64,000 nt of DNA from Flavobacteriales bacterium. GTDB lineage: Bacteria; Bacteroidota; Bacteroidia; Flavobacteriales_G; Salibacteraceae. The translations under genes were made by a program, and so were the position numbers. Shown piece after piece: positions 44,040 through 52,647 of this stretch. Below the pieces are notes generated by a model. The model saw only the letters and a list, made by a program, of their open reading frames with translations, ran no database searches and had not been told where the DNA came from. How positions within the stretch are numbered: the stretch's first letter is position 1; each line of letters opens with the position of its first letter. The stretch covers positions 1 to 64,000 of the forward strand of contig DNTB01000093.1 in the NCBI GenBank assembly GCA_003499525.1. Reading direction: 5' to 3'.

Positions 44040-47000
44040 GATAATATTATTGTTCGTTACGATTTTACCCCTTATTCCACTATTTGGACAGGATCCTTTC
44101 GATTACAGCACCATTGAAGCAGTTGAAGATTTATACGAGAAAGGAAGATACTATCAGGCAGAATCTCGATTAAAAAACCGGATTCGCAGGGATACAAAGA
44201 GGGGTGAAAACCAAGAGAAATGGCCTGTATATCACAGTTTACTGGCCAAAAACCTCGAAGGTCTTGGAGAAATTAAAGCAGCGGTAAAGGAGTTCAACAG
44301 GGCAGAAGAGCTTTTGCTTAACAGAGTGCTTCTGCCTGATTCGTTAGCTGCGGTTAGGTTTATCATATTTGGAAGAACCGCTTTCGAGTTGGGACAGTTA
44401 TACAAAACTAAAATGTACCTCGACAGCGCAACTGAAAGAACCGGAATAGCGGGACTGGAAGGCAAATGGGGTGTTGAACTGGAGGACTTGAAAATCGACT
44501 ATTTGAGATCTACGGGTAGTTATTTATCTGCGATTGTCGAAATCCAGAAAACCATGGAGAAGCAGCGCAAAATCACAAAGCGCAAGGAAAAAGTTTTTAA
44601 TGCCAAGACGAAATCTTTTGAGTTTAAGAAGGTGCCTCGAAAGCAGTTTAAATCAAATGTTGAACGCTTGGGTGCCCTCAAGGTAAAGTATGCCACTTTA
44701 AATTTAGAGTGGGGTGACTACGAATTAGCAGACTCCCTCTTCCAAAAGAATAACGATGAGCTTTCTGCCACTCTGAAAAAGAACGATCAATCGGTGATAC
44801 TAAACCAGGTAGGTTTTTACGAAAGGACCTATGAAAAAGGGGACAAAAATGATATCAGACAAATCAAGAATTTAAGAACCAGATATGCAGGCAATTGGGA
44901 TTATTATGTTCCCAATAAACTGTATTTCTCAATGTTCGAAACTGAACTACGAGGTTATTTGTTCAGCGACGCATTTGCGTGGTTCAGTACAGGATCGAAT
45001 CAGTTCAGAAGAGAGGTCTTCAAGAATTTTTCGAGTGAGAGTAGTTATAATTATTGGGGCCGCTATCTGGCTACGCTGGAGCTTTCGCAAAAGGGAAAAT
45101 ATAATTCCTTCAATAAGCGAATGAATGCTTTGTATGAAAGTAGGGTTGAATATTATGATTCTCTTGACTTAAAGCTAGTACCGTTTCTTCACGACTATGC
45201 CTTAGCAAAGATTCGCATTCATCAATACGACAGCGCTGTGCCCATTTATAATGAGGCCATATGCATATCGGAATGGAACACCAGCGATAATAGTGTACTC
45301 AAGCATTTTAGCGCATTGGAAATGGCAAAATTTTATGCGAAATATACCGCTCAACTTGAAAAAGCTGATTCAATTTTCGATGAGTCCATGTATGCAGTTT
45401 TGGAGAACTACCGGCGTCATGGGGCTCCCTACATCAATCTGTTAGAAAGCTATGCGGAATTCTGTCTTCGAATAGGAGATTATATTGTTGCTGACTCTCT
45501 GAGCGCTGAGGCTCTTCAATATACTTTGGAACGTTATGGTGAGAATTCAGTCGCTTATGGTATTTCACTTCGGAAAAGGTCTGAAGCCCAAATTGCTCTG
45601 GGAGCGTATGGTGATGCAACAGTAAATCTCAAGAAATCAGTATCTATACTTGAAAAAAGTGATTCTGAACCAGAAGAGGAGTACATTATGTCCTTGTATA
45701 AACTTGGCGATATTGAACGCCTAAATGGAAGCCTGTACAACTCGGAGTTATACCTTAATGAAGCATACATTGGCTCCAAAAGAATAGTGCGACGCGATGA
45801 TATTCTCACAGCGAGCATAAATGAAAGTTTAGGAGCTCTGTACGCACAAATAGGAAAATATAATCACGCCGAAGAATTGCTTGAAGAAGGAATAGCATCG
45901 AGGGTGAAAATTCTTGGAGACCAACATTTTTCCTTAATTCGGTCATATAATTTCTTAGGAAACCTCTTTCTGGTTGAGGGAAAAATGATTGAGGCAGAAA
46001 AAGCTCTGAGTAAATCCTCAGATATTGCCAGAGAACAACTGAGCGATACTTCCTATGCTTATATTAAGTCCTTAGTAAGTCTTGCCGAGTTCTACAGGAT
46101 TCTTGGAGATTTTGAAAAATCGGGATACCTTTTAGAAACGTCCGAGAATACCTTGAGCAGGAGGTTTGGCTATCAGCATATTAGCCTGGCCGACGTTTTA
46201 GTTAAGCGTTCAGAACTATTGCTCAGCTCTGAAGAAGATCCAGAAGTTATCCTGTCAATTTTAGATAGAGCTGGCGAAATAGTGAAATTCAATGTTGGGG
46301 ATCAGCATCCGCGATATGCCGAAATCAATGAACTCAAGGGCATGGCTTACATCAAGCAGGAGAAATATGAGACAGCATTAATCCATTTTGAAGCTGCCAA
46401 CTACGTTTACCTGGCTACTTATGGCGATAATCATGTGAAAACGGCAAGAAACAGAGCCATGGTTGCCCAACTGCACTACAGTAAAAAGTCTTACGAACAA
46501 GCAATTAAATACTACGACTTGGCCATGAAAACCTATGGCTACATCTTCGACAAGAAGCACCCCGATTATGTGCGTATGCTTGGTAAGCTGGGAATGTCCT
46601 ACTATGCATCAAAACAATACGATAAAGCAGCAGATGCATTGATCCGAAGCACCAGTAGCTACATTCAATATATTGATGAATACTTCCCTTATCTCTCTGA
46701 AAATGAGCGAACCGTGTATTGGAATAACATTAAAAAGGACTTCGAGATATTTAATTCCCTCGTTGCAGAGTACCATGAGCAAGACAATAGGTTGATTGAG
46801 CAGATGTATAACAACCAACTGGCGGTGAAGGCGATTCTCTTAAACTCCTCCATCCAGCTTAAAAAAAGAGTTTATAACTATGGCGATCAAGAAACAATTA
46901 AGAAGTACGAAGCATGGTTGAGTAGACGAGAAGAATACGCGCGATATCTGGGCATCTCCAAAGAAAAATTGGACACAATTGATGTCAATCTAGAGTTGAT

Positions 47001-48258
47001 GAACCTGGAGATAAACCGATTGGAAAAAGAACTCAGCGAAACCACAAAGGACTTTGCCCGGGATTATGAGGAGGAGCTTTATACTTGGAAGGATGTCAGG
47101 AGTGTCTTACAGGAAAATGATGTAGCATTAGAAATCATAAGAGTTTCTCATTTTGATCATATACTAACGGACTCTATCATTTATGCAGCACTCGTCGTTA
47201 CTAAAGAGACTAAAGGCAACCCATCTATAGTCCTTTTGCCAAATGGTACAGAACTGGAAGGAAGAGATTTCAAGTTTTTTAGAAATGGTATAAAGTATAA
47301 GACCATTGATGAGGTTTCGTACAAAAAGTATTGGGCTCGCATCGAAAGCGAGTTCGGCTTGCGGACTAATATTTACATCTCTCCGGACGGAGTATATAAT
47401 CAAATCAATCCTGAAACTTTCTACAGAGAGAATTACGGTTATTTAATCAGCGGGTATCGGTTTAACAGCACCTACAACACCAAGGACCTTGTTATTGCAA
47501 AAATTGAAAGTTCCTACAAGGCCACCTCCTCTGATGCTATTCTTGTAGGTAACCCAAACTTTGGTAACCATACAGGCGAGCAGTCCATTACATCCGTCGA
47601 GCCATTACCAGGAGCGGAAAAAGAAGTTCAGGAAGTTGGAATTTTACTGGCATCCAACAATTGGATTGTACAGGAAATTACTGGAGATCAGGCCGGTGAG
47701 GATGAAATAAAGAGTGTAGAAAGTCCTCGGATATTGCACCTGGCTACTCATGGATTCTTCATGGAGGATGAGCAATTCGGAAGGTCAGGGTCAGATAAGA
47801 TTATAACAGAATTTGATCGGGATAAGCCAGATAATATGATGCTGAAGTCAGGACTATTAATGGCCGGCGCAGACTCCTTACTGGTTAAAGCCGAGGAGGA
47901 CATCAATGAATTGAATAGTGCAAGTGGTGTTCTCACTGCGTATGAAGCTGTTCATCTTAACCTCGACAATACTGAGCTCGTTATATTAAGTGCATGTGAA
48001 ACCGGTCGTGGTGAGATCAGTGCCGGACAGGGCGTATACGGTCTTCAGCGCTCCTTCTCAGTTGCCGGAGCTAGAAATGTCATCATGTCCTTGTTTAAAG
48101 TGGATGATCGCGTTACTCAGGAATTGCTTTCAGATTTTTACCGAAGGTGGATCAATGGTACTGAAAAAAGAATCGCTTTCCTGGAAGCCAAGAAAGCGAT
48201 TAAAGAAAGTTATCCTGAGCCTATTTTTTGGGGCTCATTCGTTATGATAGGACTGTGA
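44032..48258 (+). CDS. Exported TPR protein with C-terminal CHAT (caspase-like) domain
   Basis: A 1408-residue protein with an N-terminal signal peptide (MNRIILLFVTILPLIPLFGQ). Then come about 1000 residues of TPR-type helical repeats, then coiled linkers, and a CHAT peptidase-fold domain from about residue 1090. The putative dyad is His1240 in HLATHGFF and Cys1322 in LSACETGRGE, both in the canonical motifs. CHAT proteases cut or bind partners once activated. The export signal separates it from cytoplasmic TPR-CHAT proteins of type III-E CRISPR systems. It is convergent with the FecR/DUF928-like gene, with no gap. Confidence 0.88.
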   Translation: MNRIILLFVTILPLIPLFGQDPFDYSTIEAVEDLYEKGRYYQAESRLKNRIRRDTKRGENQEKWPVYHSLLAKNLEGLGEIKAAVKEFNRAEELLLNRVLLPDSLAAVRFIIFGRTAFELGQLYKTKMYLDSATERTGIAGLEGKWGVELEDLKIDYLRSTGSYLSAIVEIQKTMEKQRKITKRKEKVFNAKTKSFEFKKVPRKQFKSNVERLGALKVKYATLNLEWGDYELADSLFQKNNDELSATLKKNDQSVILNQVGFYERTYEKGDKNDIRQIKNLRTRYAGNWDYYVPNKLYFSMFETELRGYLFSDAFAWFSTGSNQFRREVFKNFSSESSYNYWGRYLATLELSQKGKYNSFNKRMNALYESRVEYYDSLDLKLVPFLHDYALAKIRIHQYDSAVPIYNEAICISEWNTSDNSVLKHFSALEMAKFYAKYTAQLEKADSIFDESMYAVLENYRRHGAPYINLLESYAEFCLRIGDYIVADSLSAEALQYTLERYGENSVAYGISLRKRSEAQIALGAYGDATVNLKKSVSILEKSDSEPEEEYIMSLYKLGDIERLNGSLYNSELYLNEAYIGSKRIVRRDDILTASINESLGALYAQIGKYNHAEELLEEGIASRVKILGDQHFSLIRSYNFLGNLFLVEGKMIEAEKALSKSSDIAREQLSDTSYAYIKSLVSLAEFYRILGDFEKSGYLLETSENTLSRRFGYQHISLADVLVKRSELLLSSEEDPEVILSILDRAGEIVKFNVGDQHPRYAEINELKGMAYIKQEKYETALIHFEAANYVYLATYGDNHVKTARNRAMVAQLHYSKKSYEQAIKYYDLAMKTYGYIFDKKHPDYVRMLGKLGMSYYASKQYDKAADALIRSTSSYIQYIDEYFPYLSENERTVYWNNIKKDFEIFNSLVAEYHEQDNRLIEQMYNNQLAVKAILLNSSIQLKKRVYNYGDQETIKKYEAWLSRREEYARYLGISKEKLDTIDVNLELMNLEINRLEKELSETTKDFARDYEEELYTWKDVRSVLQENDVALEIIRVSHFDHILTDSIIYAALVVTKETKGNPSIVLLPNGTELEGRDFKFFRNGIKYKTIDEVSYKKYWARIESEFGLRTNIYISPDGVYNQINPETFYRENYGYLISGYRFNSTYNTKDLVIAKIESSYKATSSDAILVGNPNFGNHTGEQSITSVEPLPGAEKEVQEVGILLASNNWIVQEITGDQAGEDEIKSVESPRILHLATHGFFMEDEQFGRSGSDKIITEFDRDKPDNMMLKSGLLMAGADSLLVKAEEDINELNSASGVLTAYEAVHLNLDNTELVILSACETGRGEISAGQGVYGLQRSFSVAGARNVIMSLFKVDDRVTQELLSDFYRRWINGTEKRIAFLEAKKAIKESYPEPIFWGSFVMIGL

Positions 48259-49179
48259 TTATTTATTGGCCATACCGCCGAGTCCTATTTTTTCAAGGAA
48301 TGTGTTGTAAGCATTCAGATACTCTACGATGTCCGGTTCCTTATCAATTGCACTCTTGTAGTAAGGTATAGCATTCAAATAAAGTCCATGATCTTCGTAG
48401 TAAGTTGCAATAACCATATCTCCAATTGCAGTATTTCTGGGTATCTCCAGAGATAGTCTTTCAAGCTCAGTATCAATTTGAGCCAGCTCAGAACGGTTTG
48501 GAACTTTGAACGTAACCTTGTTGCTGGTTCGCGCTGGGCGCTGAGTTTCTCGTACCTCGAACTCATAAACCTCACCTGGGTTCATGTCCAAAACATTAAA
48601 GTCGAGAGTGATTTCTTCTGCACTTGTTTGTTTCTCAAAAATTACTTCTTCATAAAGGTTTCTAATGCGCACAGTGTAAGAGCTCGCTTTTTCTCTGGGG
48701 AACCATTGAACCGTAGCTGAAGATTTAATCACTTTAGTAGATTCAGGGAGGAAAAGCGCAATGCTTTCAGTGGATGTACTTCTGGAAACCGCTCCGGTGT
48801 ATATCATATTTTCAGCAGTTCGGTCTTGACTCTTGCTCATATCATCTACCAAGAGTTGAAGATATTTCTTGGCCAAACCTGTTGATGCTGAATGAGATTC
48901 GCTCAGAAGGTCCCGAGCGTTATATACTCCACCCTTGGTTACTTCAATAGCATTGCCGTTAACCCCGACTAATCCAACATAGCTGTTGTCTCCGGTGATA
49001 ATGATTTTATCATTATTGAATATTTTAATTCCTGTTGAAATTGGAACATATTCATCAGGATTGTCTCCTCGCTGCACAATGCAGGTACCTTGAGCGGCGA
49101 GAGTTTTAAAGGCTACTTCCTGAGCCCAGGTTGTCGGGGCTATGAGAGCCAGAATTAATATAATTACTAAGTGTTTCAT
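48259..49179 (-). CDS. Exported FecR/DUF928-like protein
   Basis: A 306-residue protein with a signal peptide ending at TWAQ. Its N-half resembles the FecR domain (QGTCIVQRGDNPDEYVPIS, then GDNSYVGLVGVNGNAIEVTKGG), and the C-half resembles the DUF928 pattern of a Y-x-E-x-G-L-Y helix (TYYEDHGLYLNAIPYYKSAI) after beta strands with a conserved FEVRET. The DUF928 link is my recognition by eye, not a search result. It may bind sugars or sense the periplasm. It is divergent from the CHASE2 gene with a 139-base gap and convergent with TPR-CHAT. The ATG at 49179 is used because it begins the signal peptide. Confidence 0.72.
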   Translation of the reverse strand: MKHLVIILILALIAPTTWAQEVAFKTLAAQGTCIVQRGDNPDEYVPISTGIKIFNNDKIIITGDNSYVGLVGVNGNAIEVTKGGVYNARDLLSESHSASTGLAKKYLQLLVDDMSKSQDRTAENMIYTGAVSRSTSTESIALFLPESTKVIKSSATVQWFPREKASSYTVRIRNLYEEVIFEKQTSAEEITLDFNVLDMNPGEVYEFEVRETQRPARTSNKVTFKVPNRSELAQIDTELERLSLEIPRNTAIGDMVIATYYEDHGLYLNAIPYYKSAIDKEPDIVEYLNAYNTFLEKIGLGGMANK

Positions 49180-49318
49180 AACCTTTAGTTTTATGGTCCC
49201 TTTTGCACTATTTAGGACTTGATTTGACATGGCTTTAATAGGTTGATTTAAATCTTGTATAAAAGTAGTTCGGTAGAATTTTTTGAAAAAGCATATTTAG
49301 CATTAAGTGACATAAAAA

Positions 49319-50518
49319 ATGAGGCTCTTTAACTATAGAAGCAATCTCTTTTGTACTGGGTTCATCCTGATTGTAGTTTATCTGCTAGTAAAACTCCCAG
49401 CACAGTTCGAACTTCTGGATCCAATTGGTAAAGCTCTTACCGATTTTGAACTTTCCGATATGGTTTTTAGTCAATTGAGGGACAAACCACCACCTGATAC
49501 CAATATTGTTCTAGTGAATATCGGCACTTTGGATAGATCTGGTATCGCCGAACAAATTAAGGTACTAAATAAGTTCAATCCCAAGATCTTAGGTATCGAT
49601 GTATTCTTTCGCGAAAGAAGGGATTTTCGTTCCGATATGGAACTGATGTTGGCACTCTCAGAAGTGGATAACCTTGTTTTGGTTTCCGACTTATTGATCC
49701 CTGACAGTATTTCGAATTGTTTTCAGGGAATGTCTACATCGAATTTCATTTTTACGAGCAATGCTTCTCTGGGTTATGCTGAGATGAAGACTACGTCTGA
49801 AGGTTATAAAACCGTTCGTCAGTTTGTTCCTTTTACATGTGTCAATGACTCTTCTACCCAGGCATTCTCGGTGGTTATTGCCGACAAATTTGACAGCACA
49901 AGTGTCGATTTATTGCAGCAGCGAAACAACGAACGTGAGGTCATTAACTGGAAAGGGAATTATCGGCATTTCTATCAGCTCGATGTTCAGGACGTTCTTA
50001 GGCCCGGAGCAGATTTGTCTTTTGTAAAAGATAAAATTGTTCTGATGGGCTTCATGGGACAACATCATTTGGGAGAAGAGTCCCTCGAAGATACCTTCTT
50101 TACCCCCATGAACCCCATTCCGGCAGGTCGTTCATACCCCGATATGTACGGTGTGACATTACATGCCAACATCATTTCTATGATATTAAGCAAGGAGTAT
50201 ATTTTTCAATTTCCATTGTGGGGGGATATCCTAATTACTATTATACTTCTATATCTTAATGTAGCTCTTTTCATTTATATCGCAGAAAGGAAAAAAGTAT
50301 ATTACGACCTGATAACCAAGTCATTAATCCTAGTTGAAATTATTGTTCTATTTTCTCTTACCATTTTATTGCTGCTCTATTTTCATGTAAAACTTGATTT
50401 TACCTTCGCAATTCTCACCATTCTGCTCTCTGGTGATTTGACTGAATTATATGTAGGCTCATTAAGAGAGCTGGCTGGAAATGCCATAAAACGGGTGAGA
50501 GCGCGCTTTAATTTTTGA
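49319..50518 (+). CDS. CHASE2-domain membrane protein
   Basis: A 399-residue inner-membrane protein. One N-terminal transmembrane helix (FCTGFILIVVYLLVKLP), an extracytoplasmic CHASE2 domain (residues about 35-290, with PDTNIVLVNIGTLDRSGI and FNPKILGIDVFF, then IVLMGFMGQHH), and three further helices at the C-end (ILITIILLYLNVALFIYI, ILVEIIVLFSLTILLLLYF, FAILTILLSG) leave only a short cytoplasmic tail. CHASE2 domains sense extracellular signals. No kinase or cyclase is attached, unlike most CHASE2 proteins, so any signal must pass to another protein. It ends by overlapping the glucosaminidase gene by 11 bases. Confidence 0.9.
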   Translation: MRLFNYRSNLFCTGFILIVVYLLVKLPAQFELLDPIGKALTDFELSDMVFSQLRDKPPPDTNIVLVNIGTLDRSGIAEQIKVLNKFNPKILGIDVFFRERRDFRSDMELMLALSEVDNLVLVSDLLIPDSISNCFQGMSTSNFIFTSNASLGYAEMKTTSEGYKTVRQFVPFTCVNDSSTQAFSVVIADKFDSTSVDLLQQRNNEREVINWKGNYRHFYQLDVQDVLRPGADLSFVKDKIVLMGFMGQHHLGEESLEDTFFTPMNPIPAGRSYPDMYGVTLHANIISMILSKEYIFQFPLWGDILITIILLYLNVALFIYIAERKKVYYDLITKSLILVEIIVLFSLTILLLLYFHVKLDFTFAILTILLSGDLTELYVGSLRELAGNAIKRVRARFNF

Positions 50519-51446
50519 GTGGCTTCTTCCTCAGTTTTAGTTTCTGACCCGGAACGAGATTACTATTTCTGGGCAGATCGTTAAGCTTATAGATGGATTT
50601 GATTTTTATGCCATACTGTTGAGAGATATCCCAAACAGTTTCATCTGGTTTTACCTCATGGAAATTCGCAGCAGCTTTATTCCTTTTGGGTTGGAGATAA
50701 ACAATATCTCCTGATGAAAATCGAAAACCCTTATCTACATCATTATATTTTCGGATTTGCCAGGGCCCCATGTCCAGTTTGTCTGCAATTCTTTTTGGGG
50801 TATCACCTTCCGAAGCTTCAATGTACTTTATGTTATTTTTGCTTTGACGGACAATGGGCTTGTTATAATAATCTATATCGTCAAACTCATTCGAAACAAG
50901 CACTTCTTGATTCGTTTTTGCTGGATTTGTTTCACCTAGTGCTTCCTTATCGTATTTGTAAAGCTCGTTTTCTTCAATGATTACAATAAGTAGTTGTGGA
51001 TATTTCGGGTTTGTTGCATAGCCAGCTTTTTTTAGTTCAAGAGCCCAGTTTTTGTAGTCTGTGATTTCAAGTTCAAAACATTTGGCGTATCGCGATTTGT
51101 GAAGAAATGCACTGTGGTCATTATAAGAATCCTGTACCGTTGGATATACTCTGAAGCATTCCTTTTTTGCATCGTCATCTTTATAGGTTTTCTTTCCGGT
51201 CCATGAGCTGTGACATTTTATACCAAAATGGTTGTTGTATTTGCTGGCCAACTTGCTGTTTCCATCATCGCTTTCTAAAAGTCCCTGTGCTAATGTTATG
51301 CTTGCAGGTATTTTATGATCCCTCATGTTCTTGATAGCCAGACCTTTGTATTTTTTTATATACTCCGCCCGCGTCATGCGCTGCCCTAATGAGCTGGTGG
51401 TAAAGCTTAAAGCAACAATTGCCAGAAGAATAAGATGCCTGATCAT
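50508..51446 (-). CDS. Glucosaminidase-family peptidoglycan hydrolase with LysM repeats
   Basis: A 312-residue exported hydrolase. The signal peptide (residues 1-22) precedes a glucosaminidase domain (ASITLAQGLLESDDGNSKLA with the catalytic Glu and NNHFGIKCH, then GYATNPKYPQLL). Two LysM motifs follow at the C-end (YIEASEGDTPKRIADKLD and HEVKPDETVWDISQQYGI). It should bind and cut the glycan chain of peptidoglycan. It is convergent with the CHASE2 gene. Confidence 0.9.
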   Translation of the reverse strand: MIRHLILLAIVALSFTTSSLGQRMTRAEYIKKYKGLAIKNMRDHKIPASITLAQGLLESDDGNSKLASKYNNHFGIKCHSSWTGKKTYKDDDAKKECFRVYPTVQDSYNDHSAFLHKSRYAKCFELEITDYKNWALELKKAGYATNPKYPQLLIVIIEENELYKYDKEALGETNPAKTNQEVLVSNEFDDIDYYNKPIVRQSKNNIKYIEASEGDTPKRIADKLDMGPWQIRKYNDVDKGFRFSSGDIVYLQPKRNKAAANFHEVKPDETVWDISQQYGIKIKSIYKLNDLPRNSNLVPGQKLKLRKKPLKN

Positions 51447-51513
51447 TGCACAAATCTAAGCCCCGTAATGGTCTCCCGGTGCCATAGTTACAGGGGTAAC
51501 AAACATCTTTCTG

Positions 51514-52452
51514 TTAAAACGAAGGAACTGGAAGCTCTGCCTTGTATTTTTTATTCAAACCAATATTTCCCTGCAAACCTCCTGTATGAATAGCCAGAAT
51601 TTTACTTCCGGTCGGGAAATAACCATGATGCAACATCTCAAATAACCCAAACATCATTTTGCCTGTGTAAATTCCATCGAGCGGAATTTTTGTAGAGTCA
51701 TAAAACGTCTTAATAAATCGAATCAGATTTTCATCCATCTTGCCAAAACCACCAAAGTCGTAACCGGCCATGATTTCAAGTTTTGATTTCGAGGATTTTG
51801 AAACCAAGAATTTGGAAATATCATTATGCAACCTTTCATCTGACTTGTAAGCAGGGAAACCAAGAATGTTTTGATGCCTCTCGGCCGAATTCATTATCCC
51901 GCTCAGGGTAGATCCTGTTCCGCAGGCAACGGCAATATAATCGTATTCGACAGTGCTTCCATTCAAGATTTCCGCACAACCCAACACACCAAGTTGATTG
52001 GCTCCTCCCATTTCAATGAAATGGTAACGCCTTGCTAAACCATTGAGGTAAACTTTTTTTTCTGCTTCAAAAGAGCTTGGAGGGATAAATTTGAGTTGCA
52101 TACCCAGAAAATCTGCTCGTTTTAAAGTAGCTGTTTTTCTATTGGAATAGCTTCTCACCAAACCGATGGATTTTATTCCGAACTCTTCACAGGCCTTTGC
52201 CGTTGCAGCAAGGTGATTAGAGTAGTTTCCACCAACTGTAATTATTGTATCAATTTGATTATCAATGCAGTGCAGAATATTATATTTGAGTTTCCTCCAT
52301 TTATTCCCAGATATTTCAACATCGAGAAGATCTTCTCTAAGGACGTCAACCCGAACGGAAAAGGTATTCCAGGGGTCTGCGCTAATTGCGTCTATTCTGC
52401 TATGCAGATCAGGCCATATCGCGGCGTTGTTCGTGTTATTTAATTTGGTCAA
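51514..52452 (-). CDS. ACC deaminase / D-cysteine desulfhydrase family PLP enzyme
   Basis: A 312-residue PLP enzyme of the tryptophan-synthase-beta fold. The Schiff-base lysine lies in GNKWRKLKYN, followed by GGNYSNHLAATA and the phosphate loop CGTGSTLSG. Known activities in the family are deamination of 1-aminocyclopropane-1-carboxylate and desulfhydration of D-cysteine; the sequence alone does not decide. No ATG precedes the domain, so the TTG at 52452 is taken as start, supported by an AGGAGG-type ribosome site. It is divergent from the DUF5522 gene by only 15 bases. Confidence 0.88.
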   Translation of the reverse strand: MTKLNNTNNAAIWPDLHSRIDAISADPWNTFSVRVDVLREDLLDVEISGNKWRKLKYNILHCIDNQIDTIITVGGNYSNHLAATAKACEEFGIKSIGLVRSYSNRKTATLKRADFLGMQLKFIPPSSFEAEKKVYLNGLARRYHFIEMGGANQLGVLGCAEILNGSTVEYDYIAVACGTGSTLSGIMNSAERHQNILGFPAYKSDERLHNDISKFLVSKSSKSKLEIMAGYDFGGFGKMDENLIRFIKTFYDSTKIPLDGIYTGKMMFGLFEMLHHGYFPTGSKILAIHTGGLQGNIGLNKKYKAELPVPSF

Positions 52453-52458
52453 ATTTGC

Positions 52459-52466
52459 CCTCCTTT
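52459..52466 (-). promoter_or_regulatory. Strong ribosome-binding site deciding a TTG start
   Basis: The minus-strand sequence AAAGGAGG lies 6 bases upstream of the TTG at 52452. Such a complete Shine-Dalgarno is rare in Bacteroidota and confirms the non-ATG start. It lies just before the ATG of the divergent DUF5522 gene (52468). Confidence 0.75.
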
Positions 52467-52467
52467 C

Positions 52468-52647
52468 ATGCGCGAAAAAAGAAAATTATTTAATGGAAAA
52501 GAACTAGACCCCGAGGACTATTATTTGTCCGAAGAGGGATATGTTGTTTTTACCAGTATGTACCATCTAAAAAGAGGTTATTGTTGTCGAAGTGGATGCA
52601 TTAACTGTCCCTACGGATTTTCTTCAAAAAAAGAGAAATTATCATGA
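52468..52647 (+). CDS. DUF5522 small protein (59 residues)
   Basis: A 59-residue protein with the family core YHLKRGYCCRSGCINCPYGF, three conserved cysteine clusters (CC, C, C) consistent with metal binding. It begins MREKRKLFNGKELDPEDYYLSEEGYVVFTSMY; the essential part is EDYYLSEEGYVVFT. The function of DUF5522 is not known to me. Its stop overlaps the hutU start in ATGA, so it is translated together with hutU. Confidence 0.85.
   Translation: MREKRKLFNGKELDPEDYYLSEEGYVVFTSMYHLKRGYCCRSGCINCPYGFSSKKEKLS

Noticed and set aside
44032..48258. TPR-CHAT protein as part of a type III-E CRISPR (craspase) system
   Set aside because: It has an export signal, and no cas gene or repeat array is in the window.
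51451..51458. TAGATTTG -7-like element before the glucosaminidase gene
   Set aside because: It lies only 4 bases from the ATG, which would place the transcription start inside the start codon.
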